Origin: Rhabdophis nuchalis
Lineage: Eukaryota; Chordata; Lepidosauria; Squamata; Natricidae
Assembly (NCBI GenBank): GCA_039707465.1
Contig: CM077647.1
Span: forward strand, 176,138,663-176,202,662
Direction: 5' to 3'
DNA: 64,000 nucleotides
How positions within the stretch are numbered: position 1 is the stretch's first letter; every line of letters starts with the position of its first letter. The notes beneath the pieces were generated by a model. That model was not told the origin of the DNA. It did no database searches and saw only the letters and a list, made by a program, of their open reading frames with translations. Below are positions 1 to 11,247 of this stretch, piece by piece. The translations under genes and the position numbers were made by a program.

Positions 1-216
1 CAAGAAATGTCCAATAGGCAGTGCACTGGGGAGATGAAGCTGGATGATCTTCCTGGGCCTGTGTTTGAAATGGAAATGACTGGCCAAAGCTACAGTATCT
101 ACAACGCTGTTTATGCTGTGGCTCATGCTTTGCAGTCTCTATTCATGTCAAGATTCAATAGGAAAAAAACTGTGATGAGTAAAAAAACTAACCTTCCACA
201 TCTGCAGCCTTGGCAG
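1..216 (+). CDS. Gene A exon 3, 3' part (end of flytrap lobe)
   Basis: Seventy-two codons in phase 0 ending PHLQPWQ before the donor GTATTC at 217. It includes CTGEMKL, the V2R landmark [18 protein letters not shown] and a basic run ([13 protein letters not shown]) also found in genes C and D but not in B. Confidence 0.9.
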
Positions 217-3200
217 GTATTCTCTCCGCATTGAAAACTTCTATTATCTCAGTGAACAATTTAATCTAGAAGTGATCAAATGAGATCAGATCAGACTGTC
301 TGTCATGTTTCCGAAAGATGCCCTAATTAATTCATGAGCCTTGAGCCAAGTTTCAAAAGAAAAAGAGTCATTTATTAGGAACACCATTTTGGCAATACCT
401 CATTGCAGTCAGATCTGATCTCATTTTAATTATGGCTGAACTTTACCCCTGTTTCCACTCTCCCCTCAGTCTGTGTCATAAATCACATTCACCAACGAGG
501 TGCATGCCTCATAAGCTTGAGATCCGACTCTAGCTGAAGGTGTGCGTGGAATGTGCTATCCCCTTTTCCTCACCATGGCAACTTTATGAGTTGACATATG
601 GAGGAAAGACTTAATATTTTCTGCTTATAAAATCCACTTAGTTGTGAGCATCAAGAAACTACTATATTGTTAAGTTACACAGTTAAGGGAACCTGGCTTC
701 CCCATGGACTTTGCTTGTCAGAAGATGGCAAAGATCATAAATGTGAAAAGAGATCATGTCATAGGTCATGTCACTTTTTTCAGTGCCACAGTAACTTTGA
801 ACAGTCACTAATGAACTGTTGTAAATAGAAGACTAAATAAAATAAATAGAAATAAATAGAATAAATAGAAACTAAATAGAGTAAATAGAAATTAAAAGAG
901 GCTTGCTCCTGGGAAGGAAAATTATGGCAAATCTAGACAGCATACTAAAAAGCAGAGGCATCACCCTACCAACAAATGTATGCATAGACAAGGCTATGGT
1001 TTTCCCAGTTGCAATGGATGGCTGTGAAAGTTGGACCAGAAGAAAGGCTGAACGCCAAAGAATTGAGGCCTTTAAACTGTAGTGCTGGAGAAGACTCCTG
1101 CGAGTCCATTGGACTGCAAGGCGATCAAACTGGTCAGTTCTAGAGGAGATCAACCCTGACTGCTCTTTAGAAAGCCAGATCCTGAAGATGAAACTCAAAT
1201 ACTTTGGCCACCTAATTGAGAAAGAAGGGCTCGCTGGAGAAGAGTCCAATGCTGGGAAGGATTGAGGGCAAAAGAAAAAGGGAATGGCAGAGAATGAGGC
1301 AGCTGGATGGAATCACCGAAGCAGTCGGCATGAACTTCAATGGAGTCCAGAGGATGGTAGAGTACAGGAAGGCCTGGAGGAACATTATCCATGGGGTCAC
1401 GATGGGTTGGACATGACTTTGCAACTAACAACAACAACATAGAGAACTACCTGTATTATCCTTCCAATTCTCTCTCTTTTCACTCTCTTTCACATAGCTC
1501 TATCCATTTCTTCATGGCATTTCTTTTAACAATTCAGCTGGAGAGACAGTTTCCCTGAATGAAAACGGAGAAGTAATGGGTGGATTTGATATCATCAACC
1601 TCATCACATTTCCCAATCGATCTTTTCAAAGAGTGAGAGTCGGAATGATAGATCCAAGTTCTTCAACAGGCAAAGAATTATTCATTGATGAAGATCTGGT
1701 TGTCTGGCACCCAGCTTTTAATCAGGTATGAACTCATTTGATGGAATATATCTTGAGCTATTGTGATCCCAAATAGAGGCCTTGGTCCTTGAAACCATAC
1801 TTAGCCTCTTTAGAAATCTAATTTCTATGTTTGTAAGAAAAAAATGGAATACAATGGGCAAATATGGTCCATGATCAAGCATTAATGAAAGTGACAAAAT
1901 TATCTTACAATGTAAAAGTCAGGTTTTGTTTTTGGTTGCAAAAATATTTCAAACTATGGGCATTGCCTTATTTCCATAGCATTGTCATCTCGCATATTAA
2001 TCCACTCACCTTGCCTTTTCAAACCAGCCCTTTGGCTCATCATTGTAATTTCAACAAATTTTAATGTATAATATAAATCCAGCTAGATAATATTCAGTCA
2101 GCCCTCTGGGAAGTAAAGAATTCTTTTCCCCAATTGAAAAGAATTATAAATAGCTCATGAATGAAGGTGTCCCAGGATAATGTTGAAGAATCTACTCTGG
2201 TCAATTTTTGGTCCCAGTTACTATATCAGACTGGATCCTATGGGATTATTTTTTTTAAAAAAAATCTTCCTTTGTAAAAGAAATCTTTTATGTTTATCAT
2301 CAGGTACTTCCAATTTCTCTGTGTAATGACCATTGCTCACCTGGATACTGGAAGAAGGAAGCTGAAGGGAAGCAATTCTGTTGCTATGACTGTGTTCCAT
2401 GTCCAGAAGGGAAGATTTCAAATCAAAAGGGTAGGTTAGACATTCCAGCAAGTTTTCATTAGGTTGATTTAAGCAAATGAAGAGGAGCGGTGGTTCAATG
2501 GCTTAATAATGCTGGAGAAGGTCATTAAGCTCCAACGGTTTGAGTCCTAGCACTATATTTTATATTTATTTATATTTATTATATTTATACCCCGCCCTTC
2601 TCCAAGCGGACCCAGGGCGGCGCACAGGAATATTAAAATACATACAAAACATATAAAATTTTAAAAAACGTATTCCACTAAAATCCTGCGCTAAAAACCG
2701 AATTAAAAATCCCCAAATTTAAAACTATCTAAAAGTCGGTAATGGAGGTTACGCTAGGCCGGCTAGATGGAACAGATGTGTCTTCAGACACTTGCGGAAG
2801 AGGCGGAGATTGGAGATGGTGCAAAGTTCAGGGGGTAAGTCGTTCCAAAGGGCTGGGCCCGCCACAGAGAAGGCTCTTCCCCTGGGTGTCGCCAGTCGGC
2901 ATTGTCCAGCCGACAGCACCCTGAGGAGGCCCTCTCTGTGGGAGCGTATCGGTCTGAGGGATGTATGGGGCAGGAGGCGGTCTCGCATGTAACTAGGCCC
3001 CGAGCCATGGAGCGCTTTAAAGATGGTCGTCAGAACCTTGAAGCGCACCCGAAAGACCACAGGAAGCCAGTGCAGCTCGCGCAGGATTTGTGTTATGTGG
3101 GAGTGTCTAGGCACTCCTGGAATCACCCGCGCGGCTGCATTCTGGACTAGCTGCAGCTTTCGGGTGCACCTCAAGGGAAGCCCCATGTAGAGAGCATTAC

Positions 3201-5058
3201 AGTAGTCGAGTCGAGAGGTGACGAGTGCTTGAGTGACTGTGCGTAAGGCACTCCGGTCCAGTAAGGGGCGCAATTGGCATATCAGGCGTATCTGATGGAA
3301 CGCCCCCCTGGCCACGGCTGCCACATGATCTTCCATAGACAGCCGGGAATCCAGGAGGACACCCAAATTGCGCGCCCTCTCCACAGGGGCCGGTGTTTCG
3401 CCCCCAATGGCCAGAGTTGGAATAATCTGGCTGAACCGGGGTGCCGGAAGCCACAGCCACTCAGTCTTGGACGGGTTGAGCTTGAGTTTGTGTGCAGAGG
3501 TGGTATCAGCCAGTTCTGACAAGTTTTGGAGAACCGGTAGCAGAAATTTTGAGAGTGGGGATTTTGCAGTATCCTTCCCCTGCCATGCCCACAAAGCCAC
3601 ACCCAGTGGCTACTACTACTACTACCCAGTAGTAAAAAAAATTTGAATCCCACCACTGATGGTGTGGTGGGGTGAGCTTCCATCACTCACCTCAGCTTCT
3701 GCCGATCTAGCAGTTCAAAAGCATGTTATATGCGAGTAGATAAATAGGTACCAATTCAGTGGGGAGGCGAGCTGTCACTTCATGTGGATGGATAGAATCC
3801 TGCTGGTGCTGCACTTCCCATTTATGATGCTCATTTGTGAGGCAGCTTTGGTGGAGGGACAGGGCCGCATATCATGCTGCAGGAAAGCCACTCAACTTCC
3901 TTTCTGGTGCAGAGCTAGCTTGCCCCCTCTGAAGATATTTTGCTTCTCATTCAAGAAGCCTCTTCAACTCTGACTGGATGGTGAGGAATAAAAGGATGGT
4001 GAGGAATAAAAAGCCCCCTCTGAAGATATTTTGCTTCTCATTCAAGAAGCCTCTTCAACTCTGACTGGATGGTGAGGAATAAAACCAGGATTTATACTCC
4101 TTGCAAACATCTGGTCATTTGCATCCTTTTAGAGAGTCATTGAGGCCACTTGAAGGTTTGTCTGGGTCCTCAGAGTCACCTGAATAATACAAATTGGTAT
4201 GGAGCCTTCTTGGAGCTGCTAAAAGGACTGTGTTGTGGAGTTGTGCTTTCTGCAGCTGTGTTCCTTTCTGCCCTGTGTCCCTTCACTGTTGAAGACAGAC
4301 GCAGGCTTTGGGGGATGAGTTTGCATTGTCTTCTTCTCAAACTGAAGCGCAAATTGTTCCTGTAGTCTGCAATTTTTTGCTGGAAATCCATTCATACTCC
4401 TACACCATTTGAAGGGTGTTCATCCCAAACTGCATGGCTAAAGGTCAATGGATGTTCTCAGTCATCCAAGTCATGGTTGTCCCAAAGGTCCTTTTTAATG
4501 ACCAACTGTCTGCAAGGAATATAACTCCTTGCATTCCCCACTACCCATTCAGAGCTAAAGAAGCTTCTTGGAAGAGAAGCGAAACATATTCAAAGAAACA
4601 AGAAGAAAGTGCAGTTGCCTCTTGAAAAAGCACCTTTGGGACAACCACAACCCGAGTGACTGAGAATCTCCATAGACCAACAGAGCTAGCAGTCTTAGGC
4701 AGCCAAAGTACTAGTCTGTATTGACATTACAGTCTTCTGGCTCATGTAACATTAACATATTAGGAATGACCTTCCCCCTGACATTAGAACGACCACGGAC
4801 CTCCGCTCCTTCCGCCAGAAACTCAAAACCCACCTGTTTCATCTAGCCGGCCTGGCCTAATTCCACGCTTCCCGCCTCAGTTTGTGATTTTAAATTATTT
4901 ATTCGGTTTTAAGGTTAAGTTTTTAATTTTATAAATTTGTACAGAGGGTTATTTAATTCGGTTTTAGTTTATATGTATTGTTGATTGTGATAATTTTTAA
5001 TTTTACCTGTACACCGCCCCGAGTCCCTTCAGGGAGAGGGGGCGGTTTAGAAATCCAA

Positions 5059-5109
<51 letters not shown>

Positions 5110-6784
5110 ATGAATGAATGAATGAATGAATGAATGAATGAATGAATGAATGAATGAATGAATGAATACTCTGCTTCCCTGAAAATAACACCTCCCCATA
5201 TAATAAGCCCAATCGGGCTTTTGAGCGCATGCACTAAAATAAGCCCTCCCCAAAAATAAACCCTCCCCAAAAATATTGCAACACAGCAGCAGCCATGAAG
5301 TGACCACGCTCGCCGCCTCCTGCACCTCAAAAATAATGAGACCTCCCTGAAAATAAGACCAAGCGCTTATTTCAGGGATCAAAAGAAAATAAGAAAATAA
5401 GAACCCGTATGTTACTAAATAAATAAGTAAATTTAAGCAAACTTTAATACCCTTACCCCAACTAATATTTTTAGTTATTAGTGAATATTCAATTTTATAG
5501 CTGTGACTCACAATCTGTTGTTCAGGTCCATACACTCTGTTACTAGAGACTTACATATATCCTCATGTTTTTATTTTCCATGTTTTGGGGAAAAAATGGG
5601 GAATGTCCAAATGGCCTATATTGCAATAAAATTTAAAATTATTATTATTTATTGGACTTCTAGACCGCCCCCTCTCCCCGAAGGGACAAAGAGGTGCTTT
5701 TCCTTCCATTTATGCTTTGTTTTATGCCAATCCTATATTTGCCATTTGAGGAATAACTGAATTTTCATAAAAACATGATCCATTTGGTAACCAGTGGAAA
5801 GAACTCAAAGGAATAAGAACTGAAACGAAGTAATTTGAATGCGATGGAATTGCTAGATGACAATTTTCCTTGATTTTCCTTCCAGATGTGGATGACTGTT
5901 TTGAATGTCCAGAAGATCATTATCCAAATGAAGAAAAGAAAGGATGTAACTTGAAATTGCTGGTCTTTCTAACGTTTGAAGAAACCTTAGGAATTGGTTT
6001 AATTTCACCAGCTGTTTCTTTCTCCTTCTTGACCTCTTGGGTACTTGGAACTTTTATTAAGCACAAGGACACTCCCATTGTCAGAGCCAACAACCGGTCC
6101 CTCACCTACACTCTCCTTGTCTCTCTTCTGCTCTGTTTTCTCTCCTCTTTACTCTTCTTCAGCCAACCAGGCAAAGTGACCTGCCTTCTCCGACAATCAA
6201 TGTTTGGCATCACTTTCTCAGTGGCCATTTCTAGTGTACTGGCCAAAACTATCACTGTGGTTGTGGCTTTCATGGCCACTAAACCAGGATCTCAGATGAG
6301 GAGATGGGTGGGGAAAAGATTGGCCTTTTCTATTGTCCTCTCATGCTCTCTCTTCCAAGTATGTATTTGTGTTCTTTGGTTGTCAACATCTCCCCCATTC
6401 CCTGAATTGGACATGCATTCACAGCTCCAAGAAATGATTTTACAATGCAATGAGGGGTCAGCTTTCTCCTTCTACTGTGTCTTGGGCTACATGGGTATCT
6501 TGGCCATTGCCAGCTTTATTGTGGCTTTCCTTGCCCGTAAATTACCTGACAGCTTTAACGAAGCCAAGTTCATCACCTTCAGCATGTTGGCCTTTTGCAG
6601 TGTGTGGATCTCCTTCTTTCCAGCCTATCTGAGCACAAAAGGAAAAGCCATGGTAGCTGTGGAGGTCTTCTCCATCTTGGCCTCCAGTGCTGCATTACTG
6701 GGATGCATATTCCTGCCAAAATGCTACATCATTGTTTTGCGGCCTGACCTCAACCACAGGGAGCAACTCACAAAGAGAATGTAG
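1..6784 (+). CDS. V2R vomeronasal receptor gene A (5' truncated by window edge)
   Basis: Pheromone/chemosignal receptor of the class C GPCR family; the family acts at the surface of basal vomeronasal neurons. The window holds exon 3 end (1-216), exon 4 (1498-1725), exon 5 (2304-2430) and exon 6 (5886-6784), together 1470 nt or 489 residues plus stop, with GT/AG at each junction and phases 0, 0 and 1 as in the other copies. Exon 5 carries six cysteines of the cysteine-rich domain and exon 6 begins with three more (DDCFEC and KKGC). Exon 6 then encodes seven hydrophobic helices with the V2R signatures [13 protein letters not shown] (here RANNRSLTY), [15 protein letters not shown] and [12 protein letters not shown]. 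No stop or frameshift is seen. Introns 3 and 5 are inflated by BovB (890-1440) and by L2, hAT and SINE pieces (2486-5690). Exons 1, 2 and most of exon 3 lie to the left. Intactness of the whole gene is therefore unknown. Confidence 0.93.
832..1440 (+). mobile_element. BovB/RTE LINE 3' end with A-rich leader, in gene A intron 3
   Basis: A simple (AAATAG)-like stretch at 832-897 precedes a sense-strand LINE end. The plus-strand reading includes [17 protein letters not shown] and [18 protein letters not shown], the C-terminal arrangement of BovB reverse transcriptases, and the element ends in (AAC)n at 1424-1439. Several stops interrupt it, so it is a dead 5'-truncated copy. Confidence 0.75.
1498..1725 (+). 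CDS. Gene A exon 4
   Basis: 228 nt between acceptor CATAG and donor GTATGA. Encodes the flytrap end: [40 protein letters not shown], then VVWHPAFNQ. Same length and phase as exon 4 of the other three genes. Confidence 0.93.
2304..2430 (+). CDS. Gene A exon 5 (cysteine-rich domain)
   Basis: 127 nt after acceptor CATCAG, starting [11 protein letters not shown] and ending in phase 1 before GTAGGT. Six cysteines in the NCD3G-type pattern C-x3-C, CC-x2-C-x2-C, then PEGKISNQK. Confidence 0.93.
2486..2556 (+). mobile_element. tRNA-headed SINE fragment
   Basis: Matches the head of the SINEs at 36497 and 42625 (GGTGGTTCAATGGC box-A-like, then GGTTTGAGTCC box-B-like). Cut off at 2556 where an L2 tail begins. 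Confidence 0.5.
2557..3494 (-). mobile_element. L2-clade LINE, 3' end, in gene A intron 5
   Basis: Minus-strand reading gives the C-terminal part of an L2-type polymerase: [79 protein letters not shown]. The 3' UTR and AT-rich tail lie at the low-coordinate end with the GCGCCGCCCTGGGTCC box. 5' truncated. Confidence 0.85.
3495..3658. mobile_element. Short hAT-like MITE candidate
   Basis: 164 bp bounded by CAGAGGTGGTATCAGCC and the inverse-complementary GAATCCCACCACTG. The CAGnGG ends are typical of hAT transposons. The 8-bp flanks TTTGTGTG and ATGGTGTG agree at six of eight positions, so the target duplication is degraded or absent. It lies exactly between an L2 fragment and a SINE fragment. 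Confidence 0.45.
3659..3790 (+). mobile_element. SINE body fragment (Sauria-SINE-like)
   Basis: Resembles the middle of the SINEs at 36497 and 42625: GGGGTGAGCTTCC, CAGCTTCTGCC, CTAGCAGTTCAAAAGCATG. Head and tail are missing. Confidence 0.5.
3918..4085 (+). repeat. Tandem duplication, about 72 bp x 2
   Basis: The block running from GCCCCCTCTGAAGATA to GGTGAGGAATAAAA occurs at about 3922-3993 and again at 4012-4083, nearly identical, separated by a short repeated GGATGGTGAGGAATAAA. Confidence 0.85.
4086..4767 (+). repeat. Unassigned interspersed repeat
   Basis: No gene seen. The segment around 4555-4680 (AGCTTCTTGGAAGAGAAGCG, AAACATATTCAAAG, CAGTTGCCTCTTG, CTGAGAATCTCC) looks like the end of a repeat of Penelope-like or similar type. 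That family link is from memory and weak. Confidence 0.3.
4768..5167 (+). mobile_element. L2 3' end with (AATA)n and (AATG)n tail
   Basis: Sense L2 C-terminus ([26 protein letters not shown] reading) and 3' UTR ending CACCGCCCCGAGTCCC, then about 55 bp of AATA repeats switching to about 57 bp of AATG repeats (5111-5167). Confidence 0.8.
5168..5400. repeat. Repeat with inverted ends, MITE-like
   Basis: Starts near TTCCCTGAAAATAACACC and ends near GCGCTTATTTCAGGGA, which is the inverse complement, with more CCCTGAAAATAAG-like words inside. No coding content. Family not recognised. Confidence 0.35.
5886..6784 (+). CDS. Gene A exon 6 (seven-helix domain)
   Basis: 899 nt from acceptor TTCCAG to TAG at 6782-6784, the same length as exon 6 of B, C and D. 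The first codon is completed by the phase-1 base of exon 5 (Asp). Completes the cysteine-rich domain and encodes all seven helices plus a short tail [10 protein letters not shown]. Confidence 0.95.
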
Positions 6785-7560
6785 CGTGTTATATTTCTGG
6801 CTCAGAGAAATCCCCCCCCCCACCAAAAAGGAATGAAAAGACTGCTATCTATAGGAAACATATATAAAGTTATAGGAACATAGAAGTTTTTATTTCTGTC
6901 AAAGAAAGATTTGTGTTGGATATTTATGATCATTAAGATTTATTATGATTGCCCATTCCAAAATCAGTGCTGAGGTGGCTTTATTTTCACTATTTTCCAA
7001 GATTCTTTAACTTAATCCTTTCTCCTTTTCAACACATTCATTGAGCTTGACTTTGAGACTCTAATTTTCTTTCTTACTATTAGGATATTGCAGATAATGA
7101 CTCAATGTCCAATGTTTACAGAGACATTTTCATGGTTTTTATACTTTCAGTTTCTAAAGCATTGCATAAATACAGTAAGAACCTGATTACTGTTTTGGGA
7201 CCATATATTTAGCACAGTATCAAAATCAAACAGCTTTGTATTTTTGAGGGTTATTTCAAATATAAAACGCATTGATTTTGGGAATCCTGTACATTTAATT
7301 GTAACTTTAAAAAAGCTTGCTTGCTGGGTCATAACTATTCACTCTCTACTCATAAATCAATTTCCACTGCAACCAGTTATCAGATATTAATAATACGATA
7401 AATTTAGTGAAATGAAATTTATTCTTGCTTCTGCCTCACCCTATCTTCAAAGTGTTTGCTGCCCAATAAGTATAATGAAGTATGATTTGATTTGTATAGA
7501 AGACTGATAGAGCCAGAGGGAAGAGTGAAAAAAAGATTTAGTGAAGAGGCCTTACATAGA
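6785..7560. other. Gene A 3' flank, shared with the other V2R copies
   Basis: No ORF of note. Blocks here (AAGATTTATTATGATTGCCC, GGTTTTTATACTTTC, TTGGGAATCCTGTACATTTA, ACTCATAAATCAATTTCCAC) recur in the same order downstream of B (24370-26640, broken by L2s), C (28855-29233, minus) and D (43140-43792, minus). Confidence 0.7.
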
Positions 7561-9035
7561 CAATAGAATAGAATAGAATAGAATAGAATAGAATAGAATA
7601 GAATAGAATAGAATAGAATTCCTTATTGGCCAAATGTGATTGGAGACACAAGGAATTTGTCTTTGGTGCATATGCTCTCAGTGCAGAGGTGTAGCGTGGG
7701 GGGTGCAGGGGGTGCCGGCCGCACCGGGCGCAACATCTGGGGGGGCGCGCTCGCACCGCACACCCCGCCTGCCTCAGGCCAGCCTCCCGCCTCAGCCCCA
7801 TCCCGCCGCCGCTGCCGCCGCCGCCCCGACAAAGTTTTGACACTCGCGGGAAGGGAGGCGGAGGCGCCACGGAGCTTCCCCTCCTGCGGCGTCGAGGGAG
7901 CGCGGAGAAGCGGGAAAAGGCCAGGCGGCGCCGAACGGGGAAGCCTGGGCGGAGGCGGCGGAGAGAGCCCGGGTGGAAATCGCTCGCTCCGGCGGCCGGA
8001 GGGGTCCCCTGCTCAGCCCACCCGTGGAGGGTCGAGAATGCGAGCGAGGGGCCGTTAAGGAGGAGGAGGCGGAGGAGGAGCTCCCACTGCAAATTGACAC
8101 CCCGGCCGAGCAGGAGGAGGGGGGGGAGGAACGCCCCCCCCCCGCCAGACACCCCCTTCCGCTCCTCATCCCCCTCCGCCCCCACCCTTTCCCCCCAGGA
8201 CCCTCCAGCGCCGCGCCCCCTCCCTGCGCAGGGCATCCCCTCCCGCTCCCCCCGCCCCCGATGCGCGCACTTTTCCGTCTCTTCCCACTTTTATTGTGGT
8301 TTGAAAACGGAGCGAGGGACTATCTGGGGGAGGGTTAGGGGGCGCAAATTACTTGCCTTGCCCCGGGTGCTGACAACCCACGCTACGCCACTGTCTCAGT
8401 GTACATAAAAAGACATGAAAAGACACATTCATTAAGAATCATAAAGTACAACATTTAATGATAGTCATAGGGTACAAATAAGCAATCAGCAAACAGCAAT
8501 CTAAATTGTAAGGATACAAGAAGTAAAATTGCAGTCCTGCAGTCGTAAGTGGGATGAGATGGGTGATAGGAGTGTTGAGAAGCTGAATAGTAATAATAAT
8601 AGTAATGCAGACTTAGTAAATAGTTTGACAGTGTTGAGGGAATTATTTGTTTAGAAGAGTGATGGTGTTCAAGAAAAACCTGTCCTTGTGTCTAGTTGTC
8701 TTGGTGTGCAATGCTTTATAGCGTCGTTTAGGAGTTGAAACAATTTATGTCTAAGATGTGAGGGGTCTGTAAATATTTTCACTGCCCTCTTTTTGACTCT
8801 TGCATTATGCAGGTCCTCAATGGAAGGCAGGATGGGTTTTTTCTAAAGTTCTGATTATCCCTTGAAGTCTGTGTCTGTCTTGTTGGGTTGCAAAACCAAA
8901 CCAGACAGTTATAGAGGGGCAGTTGACAGACTCAATAATTCCTCTGTAGAACTGTATCAGCTGATCCTTGGCCTGTGAACTAAGTCCGACAAGTGAACTA
9001 AGTCCAACTCCCCTTGAATTTTTTATCTGAGCAGC
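7561..9035 (-). mobile_element. CR1-L3 (Snake1-type) LINE 3' part with (AGAAT)n tail, split by a hAT element
   Basis: The 3' end at low coordinates is an (AGAAT)n microsatellite (7561-7619) followed by the Snake1-type end (CTTATTGGCCAAATGTG, AAGGAATTTGTCTTTGG). It continues after the hAT insertion at 8394 with 3' UTR and the end of the polymerase (minus frame: LIQFYRGIIESVNCPSITVWFG). 5' truncated near 9035. Confidence 0.8.
7684..8393. mobile_element. GC-rich non-autonomous hAT-type element
   Basis: 710 bp with imperfect terminal inverted repeats (CAGAGGTGTAGCGTGGG on the left, CAGTGGCGTAGCGTGGG read inward from the right, 15 of 17 matching) and a perfect 8-bp target duplication TCTCAGTG (7676-7683 and 8394-8401). 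Removing it restores the LINE junction GCTCTCAGTGTACATAAA seen in sister copies near 31797 and 37862. The interior is extremely G+C and CpG rich. Long open frames in it on both strands reflect composition. No transposase is encoded. Confidence 0.85.
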
Positions 9036-9279
9036 AGCGGAGAACGGCAATATGGCATCTGATCTATTAGCAGAAGCAGTGACTAACTATGCAGCAGCGG
9101 ATGCTATACTGCGCCCGTTTGTGTCATCTGTGCCCTTCGACAATGCTCCATATAAAAGATGCAGAATTTGGTGCAACTGGCATACGTGGCATATCTGGAA
9201 GCCCTGGTACTACAATCTATGGCAGTCAAGTCAAGGTGCATTTTCAAATGGCAACTGGACTGGTAGTAGTAACTGTGGG
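9036..9279. other. Unassigned stretch
   Basis: An open frame runs through into the next LINE, but this part matches no family I recognise. It is probably a repeat fragment. Confidence 0.3.
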
Positions 9280-9797
9280 AGGGATCTTGGAATCCTCGTG
9301 GACAACCATTTAAATATCAGCCAGCTGTGTGCAGCAGCTGCCAAAAAAGTAAATACAGTTATTGTCCTGGACATATATTGTTTCAACTCTTACCCTCAAA
9401 ACGACACTATTGAGCACTGCACACCACAAGAACAGTTTTTTTCCCTGAACACTATCACTCTGCTAAACAAATAATTCTCTCACCACTGTCAAACCATTCA
9501 CTAAAGCTGCATTCCTATTCCTATTCCTCTTCTCATTGTTCCTATCACCCATCTCCTCCCACTTATGACTGCAGGAGTGTGACTTTGTTGCTTGTATCCT
9601 TACAATTTATATTGATATTGATTGTTTCCTGACTGCTTATTTGTACACTATGACTATCATTAAGTGTTGCACCTTACAATTTTTGACAAATGTTTCTTGT
9701 CTTTTTATATATGCTGAGAGCCTATGCAACAAAGACAAATTCCTTGTGTGTCCAATCACACTTGGCCAATAAAGAATTCTATTCTATTCTATTCTAT
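9280..9797 (+). mobile_element. CR1-L3 (Snake1-type) LINE 3' end
   Basis: Begins with a polymerase remnant (RDLGILVDNHLNISQLCAAA) and ends in the Snake1-type tail: CAAATTCCTTGTGTGTCC, CTTGGCCAATAAAGAATTC, then (TATTC)n. Opposite orientation to the copy at 7561. Confidence 0.78.
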
Positions 9798-9799
9798 GT

Positions 9800-10636
9800 A
9801 CTAGCCGTTCCCAGCCACGCATTGCTGTGGCTCAGTCTGGTTAAATGGCTAACCAATCTGTGTGTAGATCTACACCTGCACACACTAACACGTACATACA
9901 ACCACCATATAACCCCCAACCTACCTACCTACTGTATTTCTCCCTCTCTCCCTCTACCTACCTACCTACTGTATTTCTTCCTCTCTCTATCCCTCTACCA
10001 ACCTACCTACTATATTTCTCCCTCTCCCTCTCTATCCCCCTACCTACCTAATTGCCTACTGTATTTCTCCCTCTCTCTATCCCTCTACCTACCTACCTAC
10101 CTACCTACCTACCTACCTACCTACCTACCTACCTACCTACCTCTCTACCTACCTACTGTATTTCTCCCTCTCCCTCTCTATCCCTCTCCCTACCTACCTA
10201 CCTACCTACCTATCTACCTACCTACCTACCTACCTACCTACCTACCTACCTACTGTATTTCTCCCTCTCTCTATCCACCTACCTACCTACCTACCTACTG
10301 CATTTCTCCCTCCCTCTCTCTATCCCTATAGCTGCCTACCTACCTACCTACTGTATTTCTCCTTGAATCTTATGGACAGAGTATTTTATGTCATAAAGGA
10401 TGGCATAATACCTGTGGCCCATTGCTCTCTCTGTATCCATCTACCTACCTTTTTTACAATTTTTTACATTTCCGTTGCATGTACCTGGCACAGGTGTGAC
10501 ATCTACACAATCTATATATATCATTGGTGCTGTATTTCAAAGGAACGTTATGTGAAAATTTGGAAGCAATTGGTGCAGTACTTTAGGAGATTAGCGGTTT
10601 TGAACAAACTCTTGTTACATTTTTATTTATATAGAT
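9800..10636 (+). repeat. Unclassified element with internal CTAC arrays, copy 1
   Basis: Starts ACTAGCCGTTCCCAGCCACG and ends TTTTTATTTATATAGAT. Between are blocks of (CTAC)n alternating with a unit like TGTATTTCTCCCTCTCTCTA. The 3' part (CACAGGTGTGACATCTACAC, TTGGTGCTGTATTTC, GATTAGCGGTTTTG) matches the second copy at 35033-36447. Open frames here come from the tandem repeats. Confidence 0.75.
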
Positions 10637-11047
10637 TATGATATATTCTATTTTATACATTCAAGTTGACAAAAAGTTATTCTAACCGTCCAATTCTATT
10701 TCTCCAGGTGTTTTCAAAACAGATTCAATCTTAGTCACACATTATGTCATCTAAAAGATTGATCAGCTATAGAGAGAAAATTGGCAGGTTGCCTCTAGTT
10801 CAATGGTAATTATGTCCCTTGTGAATTATTGGAATCATTCCATTATTCTAGTAGGACAAAACAACAAAGGTTCTGTGCAGGAAGTGAGAAACAATCCATA
10901 TAAACATTGCAAGAGCCATAGGGAGGCAGGAAGGGATAATGCTGTCTTTCTGAGCTTCACTTCCACACAATCTCTTCCTCCTGTCTTATCTGCCCTAACA
11001 TCTCTTTGAATGATAGACCCAGATATTTTCCCCTTGAGCAGAGAGTC
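10637..11047. other. Gene B 5' flank
   Basis: About 410 bp before the start codon with no recognised repeat and no clear TATA-type promoter. The start codon at 11048 is chosen because a hydrophobic signal peptide follows directly. Confidence 0.4.
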
Positions 11048-11247
11048 ATGAATTTACTCCTTCTGGTATTCCTAATGAACAAAGTAGTTACTCTGAGCTG
11101 CCCTTCAAGGGATGCTTTCCTTATTCCACAGGAGTGGTACCAGCCAGGTGGCCTTATCATTGGTGGGATGGTGTCTCACATTGTTTACCACTTTTATGAA
11201 ATTACATTTAAGGAGCATCCATCTTTAAAAGGTTACGGTTTACCACT
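11048..11247 (+). CDS. Gene B exon 1 (signal peptide)
   Basis: 200 nt from ATG to donor GTAAGG, phase 2. Signal peptide then [24 protein letters not shown], the conserved V2R start of the flytrap domain. Confidence 0.93.

Noticed and set aside
4953..5535. Minus-strand frames with Phe-Ile-His repeats
   Set aside because: Translation of the (AATG)n/(AATA)n tail of an L2.
7623..8408. Several overlapping open frames up to 232 codons on both strands
   Set aside because: All lie in the GC-rich hAT-type insertion, are Pro/Arg/Gly rich and overlap in many frames; composition explains them.
9690..10366. Long Tyr/Leu/Pro-rich open frame
   Set aside because: Pure product of the CTAC tandem arrays; the same happens at 35004-35909.
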